From a virus: 39,126 nucleotides of DNA. The translations under genes were made by a program, and so were the position numbers. The stretch spans positions 1 through 39,126 of the IMG/VR virus record IMGVR_UViG_3300009158_000097. One strand, 5' to 3'. Position 1 is the stretch's first letter; each line of letters starts with the position of its first letter. The notes below the pieces were generated by a model, which searched no databases, was not told the origin of the DNA, and worked only from the letters and a program-made list of their open reading frames with translations. Below, piece after piece: positions 1 to 7,223 of the stretch.

Positions 1-17
1 CTAACAAATCAAGGTTT

Positions 18-209
18 ATGAAAGAAATTAATTCACAGCTCGACTGGCAGCTCGACTCACAGCTCCGCTCACAGCTCTACTCACAGCTCGCCTCACAGCT
101 CAGCTCACAGCTCAGCTCACAGCTTTGGCGTCCACTCGACTCACAGCTCGGCTCACAGCTCTACTTACCGCTCTACTCACCGCTCTACTCACAGCTCAGA
201 TTACTCTAA
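18..209 (+). CDS. xSQL tetrapeptide-repeat protein, copy A
   Basis: 63 residues: the leader MKEINSQLDWQL, then about 13 four-residue units of the form x-S-Q-L, ending in variant units (WRPL, YLPL, YSPL). The variable residue x is D, R, Y, A, S or G and its codon always ends in C, while S-Q-L is read from nearly fixed codons (tca cag ctc). No signal peptide or known domain. The first 53 bases of the window, including the leader, match 4535-4587 before copy D, so the two are recent duplicates. The promoter presumably lies just before the window. Function unknown; a short repeat fold is possible. Confidence 0.7.
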   Translation: MKEINSQLDWQLDSQLRSQLYSQLASQLSSQLSSQLWRPLDSQLGSQLYLPLYSPLYSQLRLL

Positions 210-240
210 ACAAAAATTTTTATTCTTCAAAAAAATCGTT

Positions 241-250
241 TATTTTTATA
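241..250 (+). promoter_or_regulatory. promoter box TATTTTTATA
   Basis: A/T-rich box of the recurring TACTTTTATA family, 34 bases before the HTH gene start at 285. Confidence 0.45.
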
Positions 251-284
251 TTGTATCTATTGTTAACTAAATAAAATCTCAAAA

Positions 285-518
285 ATGAGAAACACAAGCA
301 ATCGTCCGACGAGCTATCAGACTCGTACGTACATTCAAAAGGCCGTCATAGCCAACCGTCGTATCCGTAAAGGCGATGTAACTCGAGTAGCAAATCGCAC
401 TGGGTATTCTTTGACACATTGTAGCGATGTAATCGCAGGCAAGGAGTTTAATGCTCGGATCATGAATGAAGTTTTTGACATGGTTCGTGGTCGTAAAGCC
501 AACTCTGAAATGATCTAG
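285..518 (+). CDS. small helix-turn-helix protein
   Basis: 77 residues, very basic N-terminus. The stretch KGDVTRVANRTGYSLTHCSD (residues ~29-48), followed by VIAGKEFNARIMNEVFDMVRGRK, has the spacing of an XRE-like helix-turn-helix: a helix, a tight turn at TGYS, then a recognition helix. It probably binds DNA and may regulate nearby promoters. It is a monocistronic unit with its own promoter box and a strong terminator directly after it. The family assignment is from pattern only. Confidence 0.75.
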   Translation: MRNTSNRPTSYQTRTYIQKAVIANRRIRKGDVTRVANRTGYSLTHCSDVIAGKEFNARIMNEVFDMVRGRKANSEMI

Positions 519-536
519 TTAAAGATCTAATTATTA

Positions 537-571
537 AGACTCACTGGGCCTAAGAATCCAGTGAGTCTTTT
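537..571 (+). terminator. intrinsic terminator
   Basis: Perfect 11-bp stem (AGACTCACTGG with CCAGTGAGTCT), 10-base loop, then a T run. It closes the HTH transcription unit. Confidence 0.9.
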
Positions 572-606
572 ATTAAAACGATAGATATTTATTACTTAGA
601 AGATAG

Positions 607-641
607 ACTATAAAATCTCAAAAAATTTCATTACATTTATA
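607..641 (+). promoter_or_regulatory. promoter, ATAAAATCTCA plus TACATTTATA
   Basis: ACTATAAAATCTCA at 607-620 and a TACATTTATA box at 632-641. The same two elements with similar spacing precede the 1202 gene, so this is a second promoter subtype serving the 667/1202 pair. Confidence 0.6.
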
Positions 642-666
642 ACATACCAAATAAAATATTAAAATT

Positions 667-1035
667 ATGAAAAAGTTAGTATTCCACCAAGGAGACGTTC
701 AAGGTCGTCAAATATCAGAGCTTCCAAAGAATCTGAAGAAAGTTAAGAATCAACCAGTCGCTTATGGTGAGCATTCAGGACATCAACACTGCTTGACAGG
801 AGATGTTGAACTATTTATGGCAGAAGATGGAACATTCTTCGCAGCTGTTGGTAGCGATGGTGCGACCATGCAACACGTCCACGAGAATTACTTCAAAGAG
901 AGTGACTGGGTGTCCACAAAAGAATTACCTATAGCGGATCATAAGCCGTTGCATCTTCCATCGGGTATTTATGAAATCTATATTCAAAATTCGTATAACC
1001 CATATAGCCGTTTAATGGAACGCGTACTTGATTAA
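667..1035 (+). CDS. conserved small protein with GEHSGHQH motif
   Basis: 122 residues. It starts MKKLVFHQGDVQ and carries GEHSGHQH (residues ~34-41), a second His segment MQHVHENYF, and a C-terminal LPSGIYEIYIQNSYNPYS stretch. This layout (HQGDV start, GE.tGH.H, then LP.G.Y.v..Q..Y.P) recurs in a small bacterial and phage family of unknown function, often next to larger DUF6745-like proteins. That recollection could not be checked here. The clustered His residues suggest metal binding or a catalytic site (inference). The next gene, 1202-2224, has a matching promoter subtype and is the likely partner. Confidence 0.75.
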   Translation: MKKLVFHQGDVQGRQISELPKNLKKVKNQPVAYGEHSGHQHCLTGDVELFMAEDGTFFAAVGSDGATMQHVHENYFKESDWVSTKELPIADHKPLHLPSGIYEIYIQNSYNPYSRLMERVLD

Positions 1036-1144
1036 TAAGTAAATCACTAAATGTAAAAAAGATGCAGCAATACATTTTAAAAAATCTATATCCACTATCT
1101 GGTATCAAGTAAAACAAGGGAAATTCGTCTTACTTTAAACTTTA

Positions 1145-1179
1145 ACTATAAAATCTCAATAAATTTTATTATTTTTATA
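1145..1179 (+). promoter_or_regulatory. promoter, ATAAAATCTCA plus TATTTTTATA
   Basis: ACTATAAAATCTCA at 1145-1158 and a TATTTTTATA box at 1170-1179. It repeats the architecture found upstream of 667. Confidence 0.6.
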
Positions 1180-1201
1180 ACATACTAAAAAACAAATAGT
1201 T

Positions 1202-2224
1202 ATGATTACTTTAGATCAATTTACAGACGAGATCAAAGCAAAGATCCCAGATTATATAGACCACGCCTTAGATGGTGTATTTGATGGCAAGAACCACAAA
1301 AACTTCGATAAAGAAGCTGCACTTGGAATCATTAATAAGCTATATGATATGGCAGAAAAGCCTCGTCCAAAGCACCTTATCGTTGTAGAGAATCCTCTCG
1401 AAGCCAAGATAATGTACCACTACTTAGTAGAGAATGAGAATATGATAGAGACCGCTGCTAGTGGAATATCAAATATCCCAGAAAAAGATCTAGCTAAATT
1501 CATCAAAGACAATAAAGGCAAGATGAAGTTTGTAGAATCTTCTCTATTCGCCATAGGTATTTATGCTCGCTATTATTACACGTGGTATAAATTTATCCAA
1601 GATGAATTTAAGATTGAAACCACAGGAGCTGCCAAGGAATTGAATGAGCTTGAGTCTCTCAATTGGAAGGCGAATATCTACTCTACTATATTCTGCGAGG
1701 AAGTTTGCATCGTAAGCAAATACCCTACAAAGATTGTGCGTAATGCTGCTAATCTCTTGCATAACCCAGCATATCAAGCAGTTACTTGGGATAGCACATA
1801 CCCTTGTACAAGTTGGGACGATTGTTATTATATCAATGGTCGTCATATTCCAGCAGAGATTTTTAATAAAGCCAAATCACTTACACGTGAGGAATTCATT
1901 AAAGAACGCAACTCTGACCACAAGGGTGCGTGGTATGAGATTCTTGGACAAAAAGGCATAATGAATCTTCTCGGAGCTAAAGAGTTTGATAAACAGACTA
2001 TTGTCCATTCAAATGGAGATCTCGAGGAAGTAACATTATTAAAGACAGAAGACAAATTTGAGGAGATAGACAATCAACCTTTTGCATGGGTCAAGATGGT
2101 TTGTCCTTCTACGGGTACTCAGTATCTTCAGGGAGTAGAACCTCACCATACAGATGCAATAGAGGCAATCGCTTCACTGAGTAGGTTGACAGCCGATGAG
2201 TATAGGTTTGATATGAGGTCTTAG
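1202..2224 (+). CDS. conserved protein, possibly DUF6745-like
   Basis: 340 residues, no signal peptide or membrane segment. The C-terminal part (WVKMVCPSTGTQYLQGVEPH, then a helix ending in LTADEYRFDMRS) resembles the end of DUF6745 proteins, where a P-x-H-x-x-A-x-E-A segment is followed by xxEYx. The middle region is rich in Tyr, Trp and Cys. It follows the His-rich 667 gene and shares its promoter subtype, so the two probably act together. The role is unknown. The family link is by memory of the pattern and is moderate at best. Confidence 0.7.
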   Translation: MITLDQFTDEIKAKIPDYIDHALDGVFDGKNHKNFDKEAALGIINKLYDMAEKPRPKHLIVVENPLEAKIMYHYLVENENMIETAASGISNIPEKDLAKFIKDNKGKMKFVESSLFAIGIYARYYYTWYKFIQDEFKIETTGAAKELNELESLNWKANIYSTIFCEEVCIVSKYPTKIVRNAANLLHNPAYQAVTWDSTYPCTSWDDCYYINGRHIPAEIFNKAKSLTREEFIKERNSDHKGAWYEILGQKGIMNLLGAKEFDKQTIVHSNGDLEEVTLLKTEDKFEEIDNQPFAWVKMVCPSTGTQYLQGVEPHHTDAIEAIASLSRLTADEYRFDMRS

Positions 2225-2402
2225 CATAATAATAATTAATACCATTCGAGCCTTCAACATTGGGTATGAAGATATAGGTAACTCTTCAAAATATTACAAT
2301 ACTAAACCAGCTTCCGTACTCGCCTGTCTCACGGAATAATTAAGGCAATGTAGACCCGCGTATCATTGATCTAACTGGAAGTATTGTTTACAAATTAAAA
2401 TT

Positions 2403-2627
2403 ATGAAGGAAATTAGTTTTAGTTCACAACGTCAGCGTCAATTCGTCTTACAGTCCTACTCACCTCTCTGGTCAACGCTCAGGTCACAGCTTTGGCGTCC
2501 ACTCGCCTCACAGCTCGACTCACAAATCCATTCACAAATCTATTCAAGACTTGATTTACAGCTTGATTTACAGCTTGATTTACAGCTTGATTTACAGCTT
2601 ATTTCACAATTAGAAATGACGTTTTAG
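2403..2627 (+). CDS. xSQL tetrapeptide-repeat protein, copy B
   Basis: 74 residues. A divergent leader (MKEISFSSQRQRQF) is followed by about 13 units. The last third decays into a nearly homogeneous DLQL run encoded by four exact copies of a 12-base unit (2557-2600), a sign of recent tandem expansion. It also holds WRPL, SQIH and SRL variants. About 180 bases of apparently gene-free DNA precede it. Function unknown. Confidence 0.65.
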   Translation: MKEISFSSQRQRQFVLQSYSPLWSTLRSQLWRPLASQLDSQIHSQIYSRLDLQLDLQLDLQLDLQLISQLEMTF

Positions 2628-2642
2628 ATTTTAATAATAAAA

Positions 2643-2843
2643 ATGAAAGTTATGAGTACAATAAAGCACATTATATTTGGCATCTCTGCAAAAGGAGATA
2701 ATATCGTAAATACGCAACCAGGTTTTAGAACATATTATCCAGAGTCAGAGATAGAGTTCAATACGTGGTCATATCTTAATAAGGTTGGATCAAGAGTCCA
2801 GAAGAATAATAGTATTAATCCGTGGTATAAAGATCGTAAGTAA
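2643..2843 (+). CDS. hypothetical protein
   Basis: 66 residues (MKVMSTIKHIIFGISAKGD...). Start codons occur at residues 1 and 4. No motif recognised. It sits 15 bases after repeat copy B and one base before repeat copy C, so it is probably cotranscribed with both. Confidence 0.55.
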   Translation: MKVMSTIKHIIFGISAKGDNIVNTQPGFRTYYPESEIEFNTWSYLNKVGSRVQKNNSINPWYKDRK

Positions 2844-2844
2844 A

Positions 2845-3006
2845 ATGAAACAAATTAACTCACAGCTCGACTCACAGCTCTACTCACAGCTCTACTCACA
2901 GCTCGTCTCACAGCTCTGGTCACAGCTCTACTCACAGCTCTTCTCACAGCTCTTCTCACAGCTCGACTTGCAGCTCGACTGGCAGCTAAAAAATTCCAAA
3001 ATATGA
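2845..3006 (+). CDS. xSQL tetrapeptide-repeat protein, copy C
   Basis: 53 residues starting MKQINSQL. An in-frame start 60 bases upstream lies inside the previous gene and lacks the family leader, so the ATG at 2845 is chosen. It has eleven units with x = D, Y, Y, V, W, Y, F, F, then DLQL and DWQL, ending KNSKI. The stop overlaps the next start (ATGA). Confidence 0.65.
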   Translation: MKQINSQLDSQLYSQLYSQLVSQLWSQLYSQLFSQLFSQLDLQLDWQLKNSKI

Positions 3007-3152
3007 AAAACATTAATAAATTAAATACCGTTAGGATAATATCGTTTCTCCTATTTACTTTTTATCTTACATTTAATGGAGTAGATATAAAATTAGGAAG
3101 TTTGAAAATTTATACAAAAGGATTGATAGAACGATATAGATCTGATAAATAA
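3003..3152 (+). CDS. small membrane peptide
   Basis: 49 residues with one hydrophobic segment (IISFLLFTFYLTF, residues ~12-24) and a basic C-terminus (YTKGLIERYRSDK). It overlaps repeat copy C by four bases (ATGA), suggesting coupled translation. Function unknown. Confidence 0.55.
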   Translation: MKNINKLNTVRIISFLLFTFYLTFNGVDIKLGSLKIYTKGLIERYRSDK

Positions 3153-3185
3153 TCTGATATTTATTGATAATAAATCCTACATAAA

Positions 3186-3491
3186 ATGATAGCACTTTTA
3201 CTTCAAGTCACAAACGCTATGGTGCCAGAAGGTGCACAGAATTATGTTCTCCAATATGGAATTCTAGGAGTAATTACGGTCGTCTTAGCATATGTAGCAT
3301 TCCAGCAATATCAAAAGCTAGTAGAAAGAAATGATATGCTAGAAGAGAAAATAGACAGAGTGCAGAAAGAGATGAATGATTTGCTTATAGAAGAGAGAGA
3401 TCGGATGTCAAAGCTAATACAAGACAATACGCAAGCGCTCAATGATTTACAGAAGACTATATTGAATTTCATGATTTCAGAAAGAAAATAA
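3186..3491 (+). CDS. membrane-anchored coiled-coil protein, holin-like
   Basis: 101 residues. One membrane segment (YGILGVITVVLAYVAF, residues ~24-39) is followed by a long charged coiled coil to the C-terminus. This topology resembles BhlA/UviB-type small holin-like proteins, but no specific motif confirms it. It could equally be a membrane tether. Neighbours are other tiny membrane proteins. Confidence 0.65.
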   Translation: MIALLLQVTNAMVPEGAQNYVLQYGILGVITVVLAYVAFQQYQKLVERNDMLEEKIDRVQKEMNDLLIEERDRMSKLIQDNTQALNDLQKTILNFMISERK

Positions 3492-3495
3492 GCCT

Positions 3496-3609
3496 ATGTT
3501 ACTTGATTACTACGTTTTCATAATGTTTTTTATTACTGTTATTATTCTCTCATTAAAGAAGAAGAGTAATAAAATGACTAGATATTATAAAGAAGAGCAC
3601 AAGAAATAG
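3496..3609 (+). CDS. small membrane peptide
   Basis: 37 residues. An N-terminal hydrophobic helix (YVFIMFFITVIILSL) is followed by a basic tail (KKKSNKMTRYYKEEHKK), giving a predicted N-out or N-in single-pass peptide. It starts four bases after the preceding stop. Function unknown. Confidence 0.5.
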   Translation: MLLDYYVFIMFFITVIILSLKKKSNKMTRYYKEEHKK

Positions 3610-3664
3610 TTTTTACCCTATCACAAATAAAGTATACATTCATTAAATAAACAGTTATAGACTA

Positions 3665-3901
3665 ATGGAAGAACCAAGACATTATTGCAAAATATGTGAT
3701 ACTCAGATACACCCAAAGAGAGTACAACTAGGGTACAAAGATACGTGTGTTATTCACTCTGAAACCAAAAAATTTGTAGGACTAATAGTTACAGAAGGAA
3801 AAGAGAGCGAAGAAGTATCATCAATCCAAGTTATTAGAGATCCTAAACTAGCTTATGAGATAAATAGACTTAAGTCTTCGCAAACTTCAGATACTTATTA
3901 G
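3665..3901 (+). CDS. zinc-finger-like small protein
   Basis: 78 residues. The N-terminus YCKICDTQIHPKRVQLGY followed by DTCVIHS gives C-x2-C ... C-x2-H spacing, fit for one zinc ion. The rest is polar. Phages often carry such short zinc-ribbon proteins; targets are unknown. It is first in a tightly spaced group of three short soluble proteins. Confidence 0.65.
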   Translation: MEEPRHYCKICDTQIHPKRVQLGYKDTCVIHSETKKFVGLIVTEGKESEEVSSIQVIRDPKLAYEINRLKSSQTSDTY

Positions 3902-3913
3902 AAATACAACTCA

Positions 3914-4099
3914 ATGTCATACGTTAAAGAAAGCATTAAAGGACTTAGTCCAGATGAGCAAGATCAACTTAAGCAATACGGAACTTCTATAAAGGAGATC
4001 AAGAAGAAGATAATGGAGTTGATCAAAAAAGGACACTCGAATTTAAAAGAACAGGGTGGTAATATGTCGTCTGGACTTGTATTACACGACGAAGAATAA
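3914..4099 (+). CDS. hypothetical helical protein
   Basis: 61 residues, lysine- and glutamate-rich and predicted mostly helical (LSPDEQDQLKQYGTSIKEIK). It starts 12 bases after the previous stop. No family recognised. Confidence 0.6.
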   Translation: MSYVKESIKGLSPDEQDQLKQYGTSIKEIKKKIMELIKKGHSNLKEQGGNMSSGLVLHDEE

Positions 4100-4110
4100 A
4101 ATCAAATAAT

Positions 4111-4302
4111 ATGGAAGAAATAGCAATAATGCTTGAAGATGTCCTTGATGAAGTAAGGGACGCATTGGAATATGGTAGATCACTGGGGTATACTGAGTGT
4201 CTGAATCAGACTATAGGCAAGAAACCGCCAACATCTAGTGCAGATCAAGCTATAGATTTCTATGTCAATTCTATAAAAGAGGCGTACGAAGCAGAAGACT
4301 AA
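4111..4302 (+). CDS. hypothetical acidic protein
   Basis: 63 residues, acidic and helical (LEDVLDEVRDALEYGRSLGY, then an NSIKEAYEAED tail). It starts 11 bases after the preceding gene. The pattern is common in short phage proteins of unknown role. Confidence 0.6.
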   Translation: MEEIAIMLEDVLDEVRDALEYGRSLGYTECLNQTIGKKPPTSSADQAIDFYVNSIKEAYEAED

Positions 4303-4318
4303 AAAAGAAGTAAATCCC

Positions 4319-4459
4319 ATGCCAATGTTAGTAATAATTCTAGTGTGTTGTGTAGCTTTAGTTTCAAGTTCACGACGTAAGATGTTGAAGATCGACCCAA
4401 ATCATTTTAAAGAAGAAGATCTGGCGCCAGAAACCAATATTTATCATGAAGACAAGTAA
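4319..4459 (+). CDS. small membrane peptide
   Basis: 46 residues. An N-terminal hydrophobic helix (MPMLVIILVCCVALVSSS), then basic and acidic segments; single-pass topology. It is last in its operon, with a terminator stem starting six bases after the stop. Confidence 0.5.
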   Translation: MPMLVIILVCCVALVSSSRRKMLKIDPNHFKEEDLAPETNIYHEDK

Positions 4460-4464
4460 AAATG

Positions 4465-4503
4465 AGAGTGCAATTTCCTAATAGACTTTGCACTCTTTCT
4501 TTT
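4465..4503 (+). terminator. intrinsic terminator
   Basis: A 9-bp stem AGAGTGCAA/TTGCACTCT followed by TTCTTTT. It ends the 3.2-4.5 kb operon just before the next promoter box. Confidence 0.85.
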
Positions 4504-4522
4504 CTAGATCAGGTTATTTTTG

Positions 4523-4532
4523 TACTTTTATA
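4523..4532 (+). promoter_or_regulatory. promoter box TACTTTTATA
   Basis: Canonical box 19 bases before xSQL copy D, directly after a terminator, so it starts a new transcript. Confidence 0.65.
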
Positions 4533-4551
4533 TTCTAACAAATCAAGGTTT

Positions 4552-4749
4552 ATGAAAGAAATTAATTCACAGCTCGACTGGCAGCTCAGCTCACAGCTCG
4601 CCTCACAGCTCTACTGGCAGCTCAGCTCACAGCTCGCCTCACAGCTCGCCTCACAGCTTTGGCATCCACTCGACTCACAGCCCGCCTCACAGCCCGCCTC
4701 ACAGCTCGCCTCACAGCTCTGGTCACAGCTAGAAAATTCCAAGATATGA
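4552..4749 (+). CDS. xSQL tetrapeptide-repeat protein, copy D
   Basis: 65 residues. The start at 4552 is chosen because the leader MKEINSQLDWQL matches copy A exactly and the promoter box lies 19 bases upstream; the longer upstream frame crosses the terminator and promoter. Units use x = S, A, Y, D and W, with DWQL, YWQL, WHPL and two SQP variants. It ends ENSKI like copy C. Its stop overlaps the start of copy E. Confidence 0.7.
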   Translation: MKEINSQLDWQLSSQLASQLYWQLSSQLASQLASQLWHPLDSQPASQPASQLASQLWSQLENSKI

Positions 4750-4805
4750 AAGAAATTAATTCACAGCTCGACTCACAGCTCGACTCACAGCTCGACTTTT
4801 TCTAA
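4746..4805 (+). CDS. minimal xSQL repeat peptide, copy E
   Basis: 19 residues: the family leader MKEINSQL, then two DSQL units and DFF. It overlaps copy D by four bases (ATGA) and is followed three bases later by another gene. As the smallest member it shows that unit number varies from about three to fourteen within one genome. It may be translated or be a deletion remnant. Confidence 0.5.
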   Translation: MKEINSQLDSQLDSQLDFF

Positions 4806-4808
4806 GAC

Positions 4809-5012
4809 ATGAAAGAAATTAAATTCGAATATAATCAAGGATACGTGCACGATATATATAAAGCTTTTCAATCCCATCCTATTATCGGATCTCTATATCC
4901 AGCAAATCCAGCTGCGGGCGTTTTCTTTCAATGGATGGGTGTGTTTAATCGAGCAATAGCAATGTCTGTATTCCCAATAAAAGAACAACTAAAAATCGCA
5001 TTGCATGAATAA
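4809..5012 (+). CDS. hypothetical protein
   Basis: 67 residues starting MKEIKFEYNQGYVHDIYKAF. The first four residues echo the xSQL leader, but no repeats follow. It contains aromatic and Gly/Pro-rich segments (SLYPANPAAGVFFQWMGVF). It overlaps the next gene by eight bases. No family recognised. Confidence 0.55.
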   Translation: MKEIKFEYNQGYVHDIYKAFQSHPIIGSLYPANPAAGVFFQWMGVFNRAIAMSVFPIKEQLKIALHE

Positions 5013-5379
5013 TATCATAAAGACAGACATAAAGATCATTATACAAACAGAGCTCAATGGCAAGCATTTAGCATTGGGGAAATCAGTATTATACCCTAAA
5101 GAGATTCATAGCATGGGAACTACTACAAGAAAATGGGTATATGGCACTAGAGGTAAAAGATCCAATAAACTCAAAGTGCACTATTACTTACTTTGGGGAA
5201 CTATTGCTGATATAGCTGACATGGGGATTACCTGGTTGTGTACTGAGTCAAGTAAACAGATGTCCCAAAGCGCTGCCCATAAGATCTTTTTTAAAGCAGT
5301 AGAAGCATCTAAGCATATGATCATATCCAGGAAGCGCACAGAGACTAATCTAGACATAGAAAAGCAAAAGACGATATAA
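5005..5379 (+). CDS. hypothetical basic protein
   Basis: 124 residues, basic (TTRKWVYGTRGKRSNKLKVH), with a central hydrophobic stretch (YYLLWGTIADIADMGITWL) that is not clearly membrane-spanning. Overlaps the upstream gene by eight bases, implying coupling. No family recognised. Confidence 0.6.
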   Translation: MNNIIKTDIKIIIQTELNGKHLALGKSVLYPKEIHSMGTTTRKWVYGTRGKRSNKLKVHYYLLWGTIADIADMGITWLCTESSKQMSQSAAHKIFFKAVEASKHMIISRKRTETNLDIEKQKTI

Positions 5380-5409
5380 TATGCGCCTAATAGAAAGCAG
5401 ACTAGACTC

Positions 5410-5571
5410 ATGAAACTAATAACCGAAGACATAATAGAATCATATCATAAATCTATCATCACCAGACAAGATAGTCTAAGCTGCATCCACTACTTGGCAC
5501 CAAGACTCTATGGTATAATACAAACACGGCAAGTAATGCTAATATTCAATGATTGTCAAGATAACCACTAA
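5410..5571 (+). CDS. hypothetical protein
   Basis: 53 residues (MKLITEDIIESYHKSIITRQ...). It fills the gap between two genes and overlaps the next by 23 bases. Plausible but without family support. Confidence 0.4.
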   Translation: MKLITEDIIESYHKSIITRQDSLSCIHYLAPRLYGIIQTRQVMLIFNDCQDNH

Positions 5572-5779
5572 TTTTTATTCACTGACGATAACCATAGATG
5601 GATATACTCATCTGAAAGTAAAGATGAAAGACGTCTTTGGTTACCAGGCATGGAGTGATAGAAAAGATAACAGCAGTATACAATATTACTGTAAAGGAGG
5701 TAACATCATCTGTGAGTATCAAGATAAAGAATTATGGAAAGAGATACTAAAACAATTAGAACCAGTTGAATTCAATTAA
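5549..5779 (+). CDS. hypothetical protein
   Basis: 76 residues with alternating beta-type segments (TTNFYSLTITIDGYTHLKVK, IQYYCKGGNIICEY) and a C-terminal helix. Probably a small beta-rich domain. Function unknown. Confidence 0.55.
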   Translation: MIVKITTNFYSLTITIDGYTHLKVKMKDVFGYQAWSDRKDNSSIQYYCKGGNIICEYQDKELWKEILKQLEPVEFN

Positions 5780-5813
5780 ACCACGACAAGAATCAAAAAT
5801 AAAGATAGTAGAT

Positions 5814-6104
5814 ATGAACATCATAGAAATACAAGAATTATTACAAGCAGTCGAGAACATCAATACCCACCTATACAAACAATTAGGAGATGACACAGCA
5901 TATATACTCTGGGTAACACTAGAACCTACAGCAGGATATCAATGCATAGAATGGATGGGAGATACTATATGGCACAGTGAAGATGACAGCAGAGAATATA
6001 TAGATGACTATGATGAGTTCAAAGGAGATTATGAAGAACTAGAACCATATCTCAGAAAACAGATAATGACAGTAATAAGTAAGTTCCAACAGATACAACT
6101 ATGA
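5814..6104 (+). CDS. hypothetical acidic protein
   Basis: 96 residues from the ATG at 5814; an upstream in-frame ATG at 5766 would add 16 residues and overlap the previous gene. Very acidic middle (SEDDSREYIDDYDEFKGDYE). The N-terminal helix is IIEIQELLQAVENIN. No family recognised. It overlaps the next, broken frame by four bases. Confidence 0.55.
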   Translation: MNIIEIQELLQAVENINTHLYKQLGDDTAYILWVTLEPTAGYQCIEWMGDTIWHSEDDSREYIDDYDEFKGDYEELEPYLRKQIMTVISKFQQIQL

Positions 6105-6370
6105 TAGACAGGCAAACAATAGAAGCATGGGGAGCAGAAAAAGTACTTAATGAATGACAAGAAGCAATACGTAATAAAGTCTGGGGATATAATAGTATAT
6201 GGACAGATGACACGGATGAGTGGTTGGATAATTGGATAGAAACATTTCTGGTCCAAAGGCAGTTCGAGAGGTATCTGACAAATGGAGATTCTCCTATATC
6301 AGTGGAAATAACAGCAAAGAGTGGTAAAGACAAGATAACTAGAGGAGCTAAAGAGAATAACTTAAAATAA
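6101..6370 (+). pseudogene. small gene interrupted by in-frame UGA
   Basis: The ATG at 6101 overlaps the previous stop (ATGA). The frame runs 18 codons to a TGA at 6155-6157, then stays open for 70 more codons to a TAA at 6368. The downstream part reads like real protein (YNSIWTDDTDEWLDNWIETF). Replacing TGA by TGG (Trp) would restore an 89-residue protein. The simplest reading is a nonsense mutation; readthrough is possible but unsupported. Confidence 0.5.
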
Positions 6371-6437
6371 CTAGTAGAGACTGGTAATAAGAATGGAAGA
6401 AGAGGAGGAATCCTGAAAAGAGGGAGAATCTCCATTT
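6280..6437. repeat. 15-bp perfect inverted repeat
   Basis: AAATGGAGATTCTCC at 6280-6294 and its exact reverse complement at 6423-6437, 128 bases apart. They bracket the 3' end of the broken gene and the following noncoding bases. They could be a long-range RNA stem or the ends of a lost element. Confidence 0.55.
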
Positions 6438-6529
6438 AGAGACAAACGCCTTCGGGGAAAAATCTATCTTTCGAGTGACCAGGCATATACAACTCAATAC
6501 AAAAAAGGTATTTATTAACCTATTTTCAT

Positions 6530-6539
6530 TACATTTATA
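6530..6539 (+). promoter_or_regulatory. promoter box TACATTTATA
   Basis: The box ends only two bases before the ATG at 6542, so the transcript would be leaderless or nearly so. Confidence 0.5.
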
Positions 6540-6541
6540 CT

Positions 6542-6739
6542 ATGGTAAATGCAAACAGGGTAATATTAGTTATAATCACGGCAGCATTGGCTGTCACATG
6601 TACAACAGTCGTAGCAACATTCTTGTGGATGACAAATCACATACCGGATGGAATTGATAATGATCACAAGAGGGCTGTCTCTCTTCTATTAGTCATAACA
6701 ACATATCTTTGGTGGACGTTGATAACAATTATGAATTGA
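6542..6739 (+). CDS. two-span membrane protein
   Basis: 65 residues with two hydrophobic helices: ILVIITAALAVTCTTVVATF (residues ~8-27) and VSLLLVITTYLWWTLITI (~46-63), joined by a polar loop (NHIPDGIDNDHKR). A holin-like size and topology, but not diagnostic. The start lies directly behind a promoter box; an overlapping frame at 6475 is rejected because it crosses that box. Confidence 0.55.
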   Translation: MVNANRVILVIITAALAVTCTTVVATFLWMTNHIPDGIDNDHKRAVSLLLVITTYLWWTLITIMN

Positions 6740-7054
6740 TTATTAACATCGTAACAAAAAAATTACTTCAGGTCTTACGGATGAATGTCGAACCTGCAAA
6801 ATCAAAAAAGGTATTGGGTGTTACGTGTAGCGTTCGTGCTTCTTTCAATCGATCCGTTTCAGATGAGACCAGCTCCGTTTACTAAGGACTACGCTATCGC
6901 CGATTGAAATACTTACAGTACTAGTTGAACAGTGGCAACAGTTATAAATATACACGTTTTGAAACAAAAGAGGTATTTGAAACAAAAAAGGTAATAAAAA
7001 TCAAAAAAAGTATCTAAAACGAAAAAGGTATCCTGGTCTTATGATGTCTATTCT
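6740..7054. other. noncoding stretch with hairpin and repeats
   Basis: No credible gene. TTTCAATCG at 6843-6851 pairs with CGATTGAAA at 6901-6909 around about 50 bases, suggesting a folded RNA or DNA element. Near 6778-6790 there is a degraded copy of the GACG-AATGAA-CGTC leader hairpin found before other genes. Downstream lies the iteron-like tandem repeat. Confidence 0.5.
6961..7032 (+). repeat. four 17-bp iteron-like repeats
   Basis: Four copies of GAAACAAAARAGGTATT-like units start at 6961, 6979, 6998 and 7016 (spacing 18-19 bp). Related single copies occur near 6497 and 6798. Such ordered short repeats are typical of protein-binding arrays at origins or operators; no initiator gene is recognised nearby. 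Confidence 0.6.
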
Positions 7055-7174
7055 ATGCAAGGACTAAATAAGTCTGAATTATTCTCACTATGTCTTGATA
7101 TGCTTTTACTTCTGCAAATGATTATTTTATTAGTCTTAGAGTTACTCTCTGCTAAACAACAGCTAAGTATATAA
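7055..7174 (+). CDS. possible hydrophobic peptide
   Basis: 39 residues, leucine-rich (LCLDMLLLLQMIILLVLELL), likely a single membrane helix. It directly follows the iteron-like repeats. No promoter box of its own; coding is uncertain. Confidence 0.3.
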   Translation: MQGLNKSELFSLCLDMLLLLQMIILLVLELLSAKQQLSI

Positions 7175-7223
7175 GATACTTACATTAAGAAAACAAATAT
7201 TTTTCCATGTCGTAAAAATCACG

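Noticed and set aside
4552-4805. CRISPR array in the short repeats
   Set aside because: The 12-base units are contiguous, in frame and without spacers.
6052-6435. Minus-strand ORF of 127 codons
   Set aside because: Antisense to acidic plus-strand genes; composition (Leu/Ser/Cys/Phe) is typical of a shadow.
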